Source: CAYVOV01 sp964453525 (GTDB lineage Bacteria > Chloroflexota > Dehalococcoidia > Dehalococcoidales > UBA2162). Taken from it: a stretch of DNA of 64,000 nucleotides. Location: positions 1 to 64,000 of the forward strand of contig CAYVOV010000023.1 in NCBI GenBank assembly GCA_964453525.1, written 5' to 3'. This document shows, piece after piece, positions 29,228 through 37,459 of this stretch (the first letter of the stretch is position 1; each line of letters starts with the position of its first letter). The notes under the pieces are model-generated. The model searched no databases and had not been told where the DNA came from. It saw nothing but the letters and a program-made list of their open reading frames with translations. A program made the position numbers and the translations under genes.

Positions 29228-30565
29228 ATGGAGAAGCAATGGGAAGAGATGACAGCGGATGAAAAGCAGGAGGCGCGGTTTGAGAAGTGGCTTTCGCCGG
29301 AGGGTGTGGAGTATGCCAGCCCCGAAGTGGAGAAGCTGTATAAGGAGAGGGCAACCAGGATAAAAGATGCCATGCAGATGAAGAAAGTGCCGGACCGGGT
29401 GCCGGTCTTGCTGATTCCCAGCTTTTTCCCGGCTTTTTATTCCGGGCTGACCCCTCTTGACGTAATGTATGACTATGAAAAAGCCAATGCGGCCTGGAAA
29501 AAATTCTATGTTGACTTTGAACCGGATGCGCACTTCGGCTGCGTGGCGCCCGGGCCGGGGAAGTTCTTTGATATTCTTGACTACAAATTATACCGGTATC
29601 CCGGTCATGGGGTAGCGCCTGAATCTACTTACCAGTGCATCGAGGGCGAATATATGAAGGCGGATGAATATGATGCCTTTTTACAGGACCCTTCCTATTT
29701 CTTCAACAACACTATTCTGCCGCGTATATTCGGAGCCCTTGAGCCGTTCAGTCAGTTACCTAACCTCACCACAATTAATGAAATGTACGGGACTGGTATT
29801 ATTTTCTTCCCCTATGGTCTGCCAGATGTCCAGGCTGCCTTCAAAGCCCTCATGGATGCCGGGAGTGAAGCCATGAAATGGCTGGGTTATTTCATGGCTT
29901 TTAGCAAGGAAATTACAGAAGCAGGATTTCCCTCAGGTCAAGCCGGATATACAAAAGCGCCTTATGATATACTCGGTGACACCCTCAGAGGTTCCACCGG
30001 AATAATGACTGATATGTACCGGCAGCCTGAAAAGCTCATCGAAGCCATGGACAAAATGACGCCGTTCTGGATTCAGAAAGGCATAATCGAGGCGAACATG
30101 AACGCAAATCCTATAATATTCCTCCCGCTGCATAAAGGTGCCGATGGCTTTATGTCCGATGAGCAGTATAAGACCTTCTACTGGCCCTATCTAAAAAAGA
30201 TACTCCTCGGCTTGATTGACGATGGAGTTATGCCATTTATGTGGGCTGAGGGAGGCTCTAACTCACGGCTGGAGGTTATCAGAGACCTGCCGAAAGGCAA
30301 GACGGTCTGGTTGTTCGACGAAGTGGACATGGTCAGAGCCAAAGAAGTACTGGGCGACGTTGCCTGTATCGCCGGTAACATGCCCATGGACCTGCTGACT
30401 ATCGGCACTGTTGACCAGGTGAAAGAATACGCCAAGAAGCTTATTGATAACTGCGGCAAAGGCGGCGGCTATATCATGGCGAACTGCGCCTTCTTTGACG
30501 ATGTCAAGCCGGAAAATGTCAGGGCTATGGTGGAATTCACCAAGGAATACGGCGTATACAAGTAA
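29228..30565 (+). CDS. Uroporphyrinogen decarboxylase-family methyltransferase
   Basis: The 445-residue protein has the URO-D TIM-barrel layout used by MtaA/MtbA and similar corrinoid methyltransferases, ending with A-N-C-A-F-F-D-D-V-K-P-E-N, the region with the family's late Cys. It is longer than MtaA (about 340), with an N-terminal extension of some 60 charged residues. Where zinc-dependent members have H-x-C-G, it reads F-M-W-A-E-G-G-S, so the usual zinc site is altered, perhaps with Glu as ligand or none; it may thus be a substrate-side methyltransferase. ATG 29228 follows AGGAGG. It probably transfers methyl between its substrate and the adjacent corrinoid protein. Confidence 0.88.
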   Translation: MEKQWEEMTADEKQEARFEKWLSPEGVEYASPEVEKLYKERATRIKDAMQMKKVPDRVPVLLIPSFFPAFYSGLTPLDVMYDYEKANAAWKKFYVDFEPDAHFGCVAPGPGKFFDILDYKLYRYPGHGVAPESTYQCIEGEYMKADEYDAFLQDPSYFFNNTILPRIFGALEPFSQLPNLTTINEMYGTGIIFFPYGLPDVQAAFKALMDAGSEAMKWLGYFMAFSKEITEAGFPSGQAGYTKAPYDILGDTLRGSTGIMTDMYRQPEKLIEAMDKMTPFWIQKGIIEANMNANPIIFLPLHKGADGFMSDEQYKTFYWPYLKKILLGLIDDGVMPFMWAEGGSNSRLEVIRDLPKGKTVWLFDEVDMVRAKEVLGDVACIAGNMPMDLLTIGTVDQVKEYAKKLIDNCGKGGGYIMANCAFFDDVKPENVRAMVEFTKEYGVYK

Positions 30566-30594
30566 ATATTTTTATAAAGGCGGGTGATTATTCC

Positions 30595-30641
30595 GGAGTC
30601 AAACAGGGGGAGCAATACGCTCCCCCTGTTTGACTCCCCCT
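30595..30641 (+). terminator. Strong terminator of the transporter-methyltransferase operon
   Basis: A perfect 19-bp stem, GGAGTCAAACAGGGGGAGC against its exact complement with the 5-nt loop AATAC, is followed by CCCTTTTCCC. It starts 29 bases after the methyltransferase stop. Confidence 0.85.
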
Positions 30642-30702
30642 TTTCCCTCCTTCCACTCTGGTCGGGGAGAGGATTCGTCATGGCAGTTTAATTACCCATT
30701 GG

Positions 30703-31305
30703 CTATCCACGAAGCTTAACCATCAGCTTTTTTACCTGTGGAATACGTACTATCAGTAGTAGAGCTACTACCCCGCTGAAAACCAGTGGTATACGGATGT
30801 CCGCTTTTTCCTGCATGGTAAAATGGATTACTGCCAGCAGAGCTGCCGGATACACCAGCATGTGTAACCGGCGCCATTTTCTTCCCAGACGCTGAATCCA
30901 CCATTTGGTGGATGTTATTGCTAAAGGCAGCAGCAGAAGGAATGTAGCAAGACCTACCAGAGCGTAAGGCTTCTCCAGGGTATCCTCTCGAATCAAATAG
31001 AAATCAAAGCCATAATCGATGGCAATGAAATTAAGAACGTGCAGGCCGGCATATAAAAATGAGTAAAGACCCAGCGTGCGCCGAAGCTCGTTTATTACTT
31101 TTTTCCTGAATATTGCATTAACGGGGGTGACGGCTAAAGTGAGCACCAGTAAAATCAATGCGTAGAGCCCGGTCCGGAGCTGGATTTCCCTTATCGGGTT
31201 TGCAGTCAGCTGGTTCTGGGTAAAATCCCATAACATCACTGCCAGAGGTAACAGTGCCAGAATGTGGGTAAGGAGGTGTGGCCAGTACCTCCTCAGTATA
31301 GCCAT
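30703..31305 (-). CDS. msrQ: Heme-binding subunit MsrQ of the MsrPQ system
   Basis: The 200-residue inner-membrane protein has six predicted helices and the ferric-reductase-like His residues (L-T-H-I-L near the start, Y-A-G-L-H-V-L-N, R-L-H-M-L-V-Y, V-I-H-F-T) that hold heme in MsrQ/YedZ. It passes electrons to MsrP for repair of oxidised methionine in exported proteins. ATG 31305 overlaps the msrP stop, so the pair is coupled, in the usual msrP-msrQ order. Confidence 0.92.
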   Translation of the reverse strand: MAILRRYWPHLLTHILALLPLAVMLWDFTQNQLTANPIREIQLRTGLYALILLVLTLAVTPVNAIFRKKVINELRRTLGLYSFLYAGLHVLNFIAIDYGFDFYLIREDTLEKPYALVGLATFLLLLPLAITSTKWWIQRLGRKWRRLHMLVYPAALLAVIHFTMQEKADIRIPLVFSGVVALLLIVRIPQVKKLMVKLRG

Positions 31306-32213
31306 CAGAAATTTACCCTCAGGTCCATACCTTCGTACAGGTGAGCCACCTCTTCGGCATAGCCGTTAAATAAGAGGGTTCTTCGGCGACCGGTTTCTCC
31401 GATTCGCCGCTCGCTCGATTGAGACCATCGGGGATGAGGTACATCCGGATTCACATTTGAATAAAATCCGTACTCATGCGGGGCAACTGCCATCCAGAGG
31501 GAGACAGGCATCTCTTCAACCAGGTCTATCCTGACAATTGATTTTATACCCTTGAAACCATATTTCCAGGGAACAACCAGACGCAGCGGTGCTCCATTTT
31601 GAGGTAATATAGGCTTTCCATAAATGCCGGTGGCAAGTATCGTTAGCTCATGCATGGCCTCATCCAGACGCAGACCCTCTACATACGGCCAGTTATACAG
31701 AGAATCCTTCTGGCCGGGCATCTGCTCCGGGTCATAGAGTGTCTCAAACCGGACGTATTTGGCTCTGGAGGTCGGTTCCACCTCTTTTAGCAGCCCGGAG
31801 AGAGGAAATCCCATCCAGGGGATAACCATAGACCAGGCTTCCACGCAACGCATGCGATATATTCGCTCCTCAGGAGGGAATTTTTTCAGCAGGTCGTCTA
31901 TGTCAAAGGTCTGCGGTTTATTCACCAGTCCGCCCACCTCTACTGTCCAGGGTGAGACTTTAAAATCGCGGGCGAGGGCGGCTACGCCCTCTTTGCTGGT
32001 GGTGAACTCATAGTAGTTATTGTAATTGATTATTGAATCATAGGGTGTCAAATAGTCTTCGAGTTCTTCCGGTGGAGGAGGAGTAGAGTCGTCCGGGCGG
32101 CATGCCCTCAGCAGAAGAGCACTTGCGGCGAGTGCTCCGATACCAAAAATGAATTTACGTCGGGAAATGTAGAGATGTTCCGGCGTAATTTCAGACGGAT
32201 CAATATCAACCAT
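31305..32213 (-). CDS. msrP: Molybdoenzyme MsrP (protein-methionine-sulfoxide reductase catalytic subunit)
   Basis: The 302-residue protein begins with a Tat signal (Y-I-S-R-R-K-F-I-F-G-I-G-A-L-A-A-S-A) and belongs to the YedY sulfite-oxidase fold; R-M-R-C-V-E-A-W at about residue 120 holds the Mo-ligand Cys. A following Cys (L-R-A-C-R-P-D) gives a possible lipobox, so the mature protein could be anchored outside the membrane. It reduces Met-sulfoxide in periplasmic or cell-surface proteins with electrons from MsrQ. ACGGAAG precedes ATG 32213. mobB, for the cofactor, is 1.6 kb away. Confidence 0.93.
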   Translation of the reverse strand: MVDIDPSEITPEHLYISRRKFIFGIGALAASALLLRACRPDDSTPPPPEELEDYLTPYDSIINYNNYYEFTTSKEGVAALARDFKVSPWTVEVGGLVNKPQTFDIDDLLKKFPPEERIYRMRCVEAWSMVIPWMGFPLSGLLKEVEPTSRAKYVRFETLYDPEQMPGQKDSLYNWPYVEGLRLDEAMHELTILATGIYGKPILPQNGAPLRLVVPWKYGFKGIKSIVRIDLVEEMPVSLWMAVAPHEYGFYSNVNPDVPHPRWSQSSERRIGETGRRRTLLFNGYAEEVAHLYEGMDLRVNF

Positions 32214-32325
32214 TTGTCTTCCGTCCAGACTCGAAATTTACTGTTAATTTAAGTTTAACCGAATCAGCATTACTTTACAAACACGTCTGGCGGATGACGC
32301 CTTAAAACTACCATGCTATAAAACG

Positions 32326-32402
32326 TGGTCGGGGCGGCCGGATTTGAACCGGCGACCACCTGAACCCCATTCAGGTGCGCTACCTGGCTGCGCTACGCCC
32401 CG
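32326..32402 (-). tRNA. tRNA-Pro (GGG), CCA encoded
   Basis: On the minus strand: acceptor CGGGGCG / CGCCCCG, D-arm region GCGCAGCCAGGTAGCGC, anticodon stem CCTGA / TCAGG with loop ATGGGGT (anticodon GGG), T-arm CCGGTTCAAATCCGG, discriminator A and an encoded CCA (32326-32328). The 77-nt molecule folds fully by eye. Confidence 0.97.
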
Positions 32403-33010
32403 TCATTACCAATAACTATTCAGTTTTCCGTGCTATCAGGCATTCTCATTTTCATACATTAAGGGTGTGCTAGTCAAGCCGACCTTAATATTACGTTCAC
32501 TCTGATACAGAATTTATCCCCGGACAAGTTGTTACTTCCTATTAAACCCCTCCCCCATTTATATCTATACTCGCCCTCCGCCCTATGATGAAGTCTATGA
32601 GGGGGCTATGCCCCCTCATAGACTCCCCCGTTCTTATTTGTCCGAAGGTTTCATGTCTGTGAAACGCTTCATCGTCAACCGAGTTTCGCAATTCTTTCCA
32701 CATCAGAGTATTCCTGCTCTTTAGCTAAAGCACCTCAGATGGTTCCTGTCGAAGTGCTTTTAAGACAGGTCTGTATCTTCATCAAAGAAAGATTTCGTCA
32801 GCCTAACAGACCTTTTTTGAAGTACCTCCTTTCCTTGCTAAGGAGAAGGGTTCACCCTGAAGGGGTACTTCGGAACCGGGGATGAGGCTTAAATTGAGAA
32901 ATAGGCGATGACTTTATGCGATGAGAGTAATAACCAGGGGTGAGGATAAAAGGAAGGATGAAAAACTCCCCTCCTTCATAAATTTCTATAATGGAAAACT
33001 TGCCTGATTA
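32403..33010. other. Gene-free stretch with a strong hairpin
   Basis: No gene is seen in 608 bases. At 32592-32624 lies a perfect inverted repeat AGTCTATGAGGGGGC-TAT-GCCCCCTCATAGACT-type (15-bp arms, 3-nt loop) followed by CCCCCG; it resembles the G/C hairpins found by other repeats of the window. The rest contains C/T-rich pieces and a degenerate block near 32800-32900, with nothing else recognisable. Confidence 0.6.
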
Positions 33011-33082
33011 TTGATAGAATCTTTAATAAGGAATAGTATTACGTTTCACCTGGATCACCGGTACTGCAATCTGAAGGCTAAG

Positions 33083-33742
33083 ATGATAAGGCAGAATACC
33101 ATTGATATATTAAGCGAACTTCCGGAGGGAGTCCAGCTTGTTGCCGCTGCCAAGACGAGGCAGCCGGAAGAAATCCTGGAGGCAATCGAAGCTGGAGTAA
33201 GAATCATCGGTGAGAACTATGTCCAGGAAGCCGAAAAAGCTCGTGAAGTAATAGGCGAGAGAGCGGAATGGCATATGATAGGTCACCTGCAAAAGAACAA
33301 GGTGAAAAAGGCGGTGGCGGTATTCGATATGATTGAAACCGTCGATTCTGCTGAACTCGCCGCAGAAATCGATAAAAGATGCGCCGGGATTGGTAAAATT
33401 ATGCCGGCGCTAGTCGAGATTAACAGCGGACGGGAAAAGCAGAAAACAGGCGTCATGCCGGAGGACGCTGAGCCATTGGTCAGGGAGATTTCAACCCTGC
33501 CGAACATCAGGGTAATGGGGCTGATGACAATGGGACCCCGCTCCGGCGACCCCGAAAATTCCAGGCCCTATTTTGTAGAGACAAGGAAAATATTTGATAG
33601 TATCAAGCAACTTAATCTACCCGGCGTCCAAATGAAGTACCTGTCAATGGGAATGACCAATTCGTACCGGATTGCCATCGAAGAGGGCGCCAATATGGTG
33701 AGACTGGGAAGCAGGATATTCGGCGAGAGGGACAATTCATAG
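33083..33742 (+). CDS. YggS/PROSC-family pyridoxal-phosphate homeostasis protein
   Basis: The 219-residue single-domain PLP protein has the lysine motif A-A-A-K-T-R near the start, G-E-N-Y-V-Q-E-A, W-H-M-I-G-H-L-Q-K-N-K, L-M-T-M-G, the S-M-G-M-T-N-S-Y segment and V-R-L-G-S-R-I-F-G. Relatives buffer PLP in the cytoplasm and affect amino- and keto-acid pools. ATG 33083 gives the normal family length but has only a weak site (GAAGG); the frame remains open to a TTG at 33011. The N-terminal helix typical of the family is short. Confidence 0.92.
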   Translation: MIRQNTIDILSELPEGVQLVAAAKTRQPEEILEAIEAGVRIIGENYVQEAEKAREVIGERAEWHMIGHLQKNKVKKAVAVFDMIETVDSAELAAEIDKRCAGIGKIMPALVEINSGREKQKTGVMPEDAEPLVREISTLPNIRVMGLMTMGPRSGDPENSRPYFVETRKIFDSIKQLNLPGVQMKYLSMGMTNSYRIAIEEGANMVRLGSRIFGERDNS

Positions 33743-33804
33743 CCGATAATATCAGATTATGATACTGCTTAACATAACGCTTTTTATACCGTGAAGGAGA
33801 ACAA

Positions 33805-34449
33805 ATGCCGGCCATCATTTCTGTAGTAGGTAATTCAAATTCGGGAAAAACAACCCTGATAGAAAGGCTTGTTCACGAACTGAAATCGAGGAACTACCGG
33901 ATTGCCACGGTAAAGCACACCCCGCAGGAAGCGACCCTTGACGCACCGGGCAAGGACAGCTGGCGCCACCTTCAGGCGGGCAGCGACGCCACGGCTGTCG
34001 GCTCGCGGGAAGGAGTAATGCTCATTAAGCCGGTCACCTCGGGCACAATTCTCGATGAGATTGTCCAGCTATTCGGAGAGGACTACGATATCGTAATTGT
34101 CGAGGGTTTCAAGCAGAGTGACACTCCCAAGATAGAAGTCCACCGCCCGGAGACCGGCCCGCTGATTAAGGACCTGAAGAATCTGGTAGCCATCGCTTCA
34201 AGCGAACCGCTTGAAACCGGGATAAGGCAGTTTTCTCTTGAAGACACGAAGGGAATTGCCGATTTCATCGAAGAGGATTTCATCAAACCACAGGGCGACC
34301 GCCTTTCCCTGTACGTAAATGGTGAGCCGGTTTCATTAAGCATTTTCCCGAAGGAAATCATCACCAATATACTGCTGGCAATGGCGAACTCGCTTAAGGG
34401 CGTGGGCAAGATATCCAGCATCAAGGCTTTCCTGAAGAAGAAAGAGTAG
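33805..34449 (+). CDS. mobB: Molybdopterin-guanine dinucleotide biosynthesis protein MobB
   Basis: The 214-residue P-loop GTPase has the Walker A G-N-S-N-S-G-K-T-T and the MobB marks A-T-V-K-H-T, W-R-H-L-Q-A-G-S-D-A-T-A-V and D-I-V-I-V-E-G-F-K. It assists MobA in making the guanylated Mo cofactor. A C-terminal extension of some 50 residues (F-I-K-P-Q-G-D-R-L-S-L-Y-V-N-G to the Lys-rich end) goes beyond the usual 170 and is common in anaerobe versions. GAAGGAGAACAA precedes ATG. It serves the molybdoenzymes in this window (MsrP does not need guanylation; the 60-62 kb oxidoreductase would). Confidence 0.93.
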   Translation: MPAIISVVGNSNSGKTTLIERLVHELKSRNYRIATVKHTPQEATLDAPGKDSWRHLQAGSDATAVGSREGVMLIKPVTSGTILDEIVQLFGEDYDIVIVEGFKQSDTPKIEVHRPETGPLIKDLKNLVAIASSEPLETGIRQFSLEDTKGIADFIEEDFIKPQGDRLSLYVNGEPVSLSIFPKEIITNILLAMANSLKGVGKISSIKAFLKKKE

Positions 34450-34464
34450 TCCGGAGACGTAACG

Positions 34465-35451
34465 ATGAACAGAGAAGCCCCCGGACGCAGGTATCTGGTA
34501 GAAGAATACCGGTCCAGAATAAACCGGGTAATCGACTATATCGAAGCCAATATTGACAGAAGCCTGTCTCTTTCGGAACTGGCTGATATCGCCCATTTCT
34601 CCCGATTTCACTTCCACCGCATCTTCAGGGCAATGGTGGGAGAGACCCTGAACGGCTTCATTCAGAGAATCCGCCTTGAAAAAGCGGCTGCCAGGCTCAC
34701 TGCCAATCCGAAGAAATCGATTACTGAAATCGCCTTCGAATGCGGGTTCTCCAGTCTCTCTGTATTTGCCCGGGCATTCAGAGAGACCTTCGGGATGAGC
34801 GCCAGCGACTGGCGTTCCGGCGGATACCGGCAGCACAGCAAGAGCGGCAAAGCGGACGGCAAAGAAAAGCAAGCGGTCGGCAAGAAACCGCAAGACTTCA
34901 ATATCTACCCGTCCTATACTCAGGGTAAACAGTTATGGAGGGTAGAAATGAAAGACGGAAAACTCAAAACGGAAGTGGAAGTCAGGGAAATGCCGGAGAT
35001 GACCGTCGCTTACGTCAGGCACATCGGTCCCTACAAGGGAAACGAGGAGTTGTTCGGTAATATGTTCAACCGGTTGATGACCTGGGCAGGACCGCGCGGA
35101 CTGCTGAATTTCCCGGAAACGAAGATACTGACGGTATACTATGACGACCCCGACCTTACCGATGAAAGCAAGCACCGGGTGGACGCCTGCATAACGGTAC
35201 CGGCGGATACCAAAGTGGAGGGGGAAGTAGGGAAAACGACCATCCCGGCGGGCAGGTACGCCGTAGCCTACTTCGAGATAAGTCCCGACCAGTACCAGGA
35301 AGCCTGGGATTCCGTTTTCAGCGGCTGGCTGCCCGACAGCGGCTACCAGCCGGAGGACGGCCCCTGCTACGAACTTTACCCCGGCAATATGGAAGACTAC
35401 TCCAAGGGCAGGCACGTGGTGGATATCTGCGTGCCGGTGAAACCCTTTTAA
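34465..35451 (+). CDS. AraC-type regulator with GyrI-like effector domain
   Basis: The 328-residue protein starts with an AraC/XylS double helix-turn-helix (about residues 15-115; L-A-D-I-A-H-F-S-R-F-H-F-H-R-I-F, and I-A-F-E-C-G-F-S-S-L-S-V-F-A-R-A-F) and ends with a GyrI-like small-molecule-binding domain (V-A-Y-V-R-H-I-G-P-Y and the late C-Y-E-L-Y-P), joined by a basic linker. This is the Rob/SoxS-like layout that senses hydrophobic compounds or drugs. ATG 34465 follows CCGGAG, 15 bases after mobB. No target gene or efflux pump adjoins; the ligand is unknown. Confidence 0.92.
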   Translation: MNREAPGRRYLVEEYRSRINRVIDYIEANIDRSLSLSELADIAHFSRFHFHRIFRAMVGETLNGFIQRIRLEKAAARLTANPKKSITEIAFECGFSSLSVFARAFRETFGMSASDWRSGGYRQHSKSGKADGKEKQAVGKKPQDFNIYPSYTQGKQLWRVEMKDGKLKTEVEVREMPEMTVAYVRHIGPYKGNEELFGNMFNRLMTWAGPRGLLNFPETKILTVYYDDPDLTDESKHRVDACITVPADTKVEGEVGKTTIPAGRYAVAYFEISPDQYQEAWDSVFSGWLPDSGYQPEDGPCYELYPGNMEDYSKGRHVVDICVPVKPF

Positions 35452-35515
35452 ACAAAATGGAGCATCAGAAAAGTAATTGTTACCTTTGAGAAAGGGGAGT
35501 CTTTACTTAATAATC

Positions 35516-35652
35516 CATGTCACCCTGAGCACATTCGCTCCGCTCAGTGTAAACTCCGAGAAGGGTCTCGGGGTGGTGGGAAATATACATTGCCTTCCCA
35601 GCTTCGAGATCCTTCGTCACTTAGTTCCTCAGAATGACATTTGAGGTAAAGC
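35516..35652 (-). repeat. Degenerate copy of family A repeat
   Basis: On the minus strand it shows CTTTACCTCAAATGTC at one end, near the CTTGCCTCAAAAGTC of other copies, then ATCTCGAAGC and the block ACCCTTCTCGGAGTTTACAC-TGAGCGGAGCGAATGTGCTC, ending without the second inverted end. It lies between the AraC-type gene and mutL. Confidence 0.65.
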
Positions 35653-35664
35653 TAGGCTGTAACT

Positions 35665-37398
35665 CTATGTCCGGCGGAACTCCCGCTCCAGTTGAGAAGA
35701 GCTGAGCCGGATAATGGTCGGCCTGCCGTGAGGGCAGGTATTCGGGGTCTCTGTCTGCTCAAGCTGCCGCAGAAGCCCCCGCATCTCGTCATCAGCCAGC
35801 ACCTGTCCGGCCCTGATGGCGCTGTGGCAGGAAATCGAAATCGAAAGCTTCTCCCGCCAGTCGCTATCCCTCTCCTCGAGGAGGGAATCGAGCAGTTCGC
35901 GGAGGGTTGATGTCCAGTCCCTGCCGCCAAGCACCGCCGGGACCGACCTGACAAGGTAGGTTCTATCACCGAAAGGCTCCAGGGAAAAGCCGAACTCGGA
36001 CAGTTCCTGATATCTGGTTTTTAGAATCTCGTCCTGTCCGGGAGCAACCTCCAGTGTTGCCGGCTCGAGCAGTCCCTGGACCTTGACCTCCCGCCCCGAG
36101 CTCTGGCGCTGAATCATTTCAAAAACGATGCGTTCGTGAGCGGCATGCTGGTCGATAACGTAGAGTCCCTCAGGTCCCTCGGCAACGATGTAACTGCCGG
36201 CAAGCTGCCCGAGAAGTCGCAATGCGGGCAGAGAAACAACCGGCGTCGGTTGTGCCGCTGGCGGGGTGGCGAAGGGAGAAGGAGCATTGCCCGCCGGGGG
36301 AGAGGTCCACAGTGTCCGGCCTGGCTGGACCGACTGTTCCGGCTTACCGTAAGCGGCAGCCACTTCCTCTATCCCGGGCACCGGCGCCAGTTCAATAAGG
36401 GCACGTCGTACTGCCTTCTGCACGGTGCTGAAAACGAGGCGCTCATTCCGGAATTTCACCTCGGTCTTGGTCGGATGAACGTTCACGTCCACCTCTCCGG
36501 GCGGCATCTCTATATTTATCACCGCCACTGGGTGCTTTCCCTGCATCAGCAGTCCGTGGTAGGCCTCTTCCACCGCCCAGTTGAGGAGTCGACTGTTTAT
36601 CCAGCGGCGGTTGACAAAAAAGCTGAGGTAGTTGCGGTTGGAACGGCTGACAGCCGGAGAACCGACCATACCGGTCACTGTGATAGATGAGGAAGCTGAG
36701 CCGCCCTGCCACTGGCCTTCCTCACCGCCGACCGGCAGCATCTTCCTGGCAACCTCCGGACCGAAGACCTCGGCAATGCTATCGATAAGTAGCCCGCTGC
36801 CCGGCGTCCTCAGTACCGCCCGTCCGTCGACAGAAAGTGAGAACCTGACCTCCGGGTAGGCGAGGGCATACTGGCTGACGATGTCGGCAATGTGACTGTT
36901 TTCGGTAGCCGTCGACTTGAGGAATTTCAGCCTGGCCGGCACGTTGCGGAGCAGGTCGCGCACTGTGATTGTCGTCCCCCGGGCACGCCCCTGGCTCCTT
37001 TTTCCTGCCCCGACACCCCCTTTCATCTTCAGGTAATTACCGGTCGTTTCGCCCCCGGCACAACTGACAACCTCTATCTCCGACACGGCGGCGATGCTGG
37101 GCAGGGCTTCACCGCGAAAGCCGAGACTGCTGATGGATTCTAAATCATCAAGACCCGTTATCTTGCTGGTGGCATATCTCTGAAAGGCGAGCTCTAGCTC
37201 CTCAGGATGAATTCCGGCTCCGTTATCAGTAACCCGGATGAGACTCACCCCTCCACCCCTCACTTCGATAGATACCTGGCTGGCCCCGGCATCAAGCGAG
37301 TTCTCGACAAGCTCCTTGACCACCGATGCCGGCCTCTCCACAACCTCACCGGCAGCAATCCGGGATACTACTTCCTGGTCCAGAATTTTGATGGGCAT
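35665..37398 (-). CDS. mutL: DNA mismatch repair protein MutL
   Basis: The 577-residue protein has the GHKL ATPase (L-V-E-N-S-L-D-A-G-A, D-N-G-A-G-I, L-G-F-R-G-E-A-L) and the C-terminal dimer/endonuclease domain with D-Q-H-A-A-H-E-R-I-V-F-E near residue 410 and C-P-H-G-R-P near the end, the metal-binding motifs of nicking MutL. This indicates a methyl-independent mismatch repair system. ATG 37398 is preferred to the TTG just before. mutS is not in the window. The gene lies downstream of pcrA on the same strand. Confidence 0.96.
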   Translation of the reverse strand: MPIKILDQEVVSRIAAGEVVERPASVVKELVENSLDAGASQVSIEVRGGGVSLIRVTDNGAGIHPEELELAFQRYATSKITGLDDLESISSLGFRGEALPSIAAVSEIEVVSCAGGETTGNYLKMKGGVGAGKRSQGRARGTTITVRDLLRNVPARLKFLKSTATENSHIADIVSQYALAYPEVRFSLSVDGRAVLRTPGSGLLIDSIAEVFGPEVARKMLPVGGEEGQWQGGSASSSITVTGMVGSPAVSRSNRNYLSFFVNRRWINSRLLNWAVEEAYHGLLMQGKHPVAVINIEMPPGEVDVNVHPTKTEVKFRNERLVFSTVQKAVRRALIELAPVPGIEEVAAAYGKPEQSVQPGRTLWTSPPAGNAPSPFATPPAAQPTPVVSLPALRLLGQLAGSYIVAEGPEGLYVIDQHAAHERIVFEMIQRQSSGREVKVQGLLEPATLEVAPGQDEILKTRYQELSEFGFSLEPFGDRTYLVRSVPAVLGGRDWTSTLRELLDSLLEERDSDWREKLSISISCHSAIRAGQVLADDEMRGLLRQLEQTETPNTCPHGRPTIIRLSSSQLEREFRRT

Positions 37399-37459
37399 CA
37401 ACTCTCTCAGTGAATAAGATACACGTTTCCGTGTAGGTTGTCAATAGGTTTTTTGAAAA

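Noticed and set aside
36136..36690. 184-codon open frame on the plus strand
   Set aside because: Antisense to mutL; no recognisable protein features.
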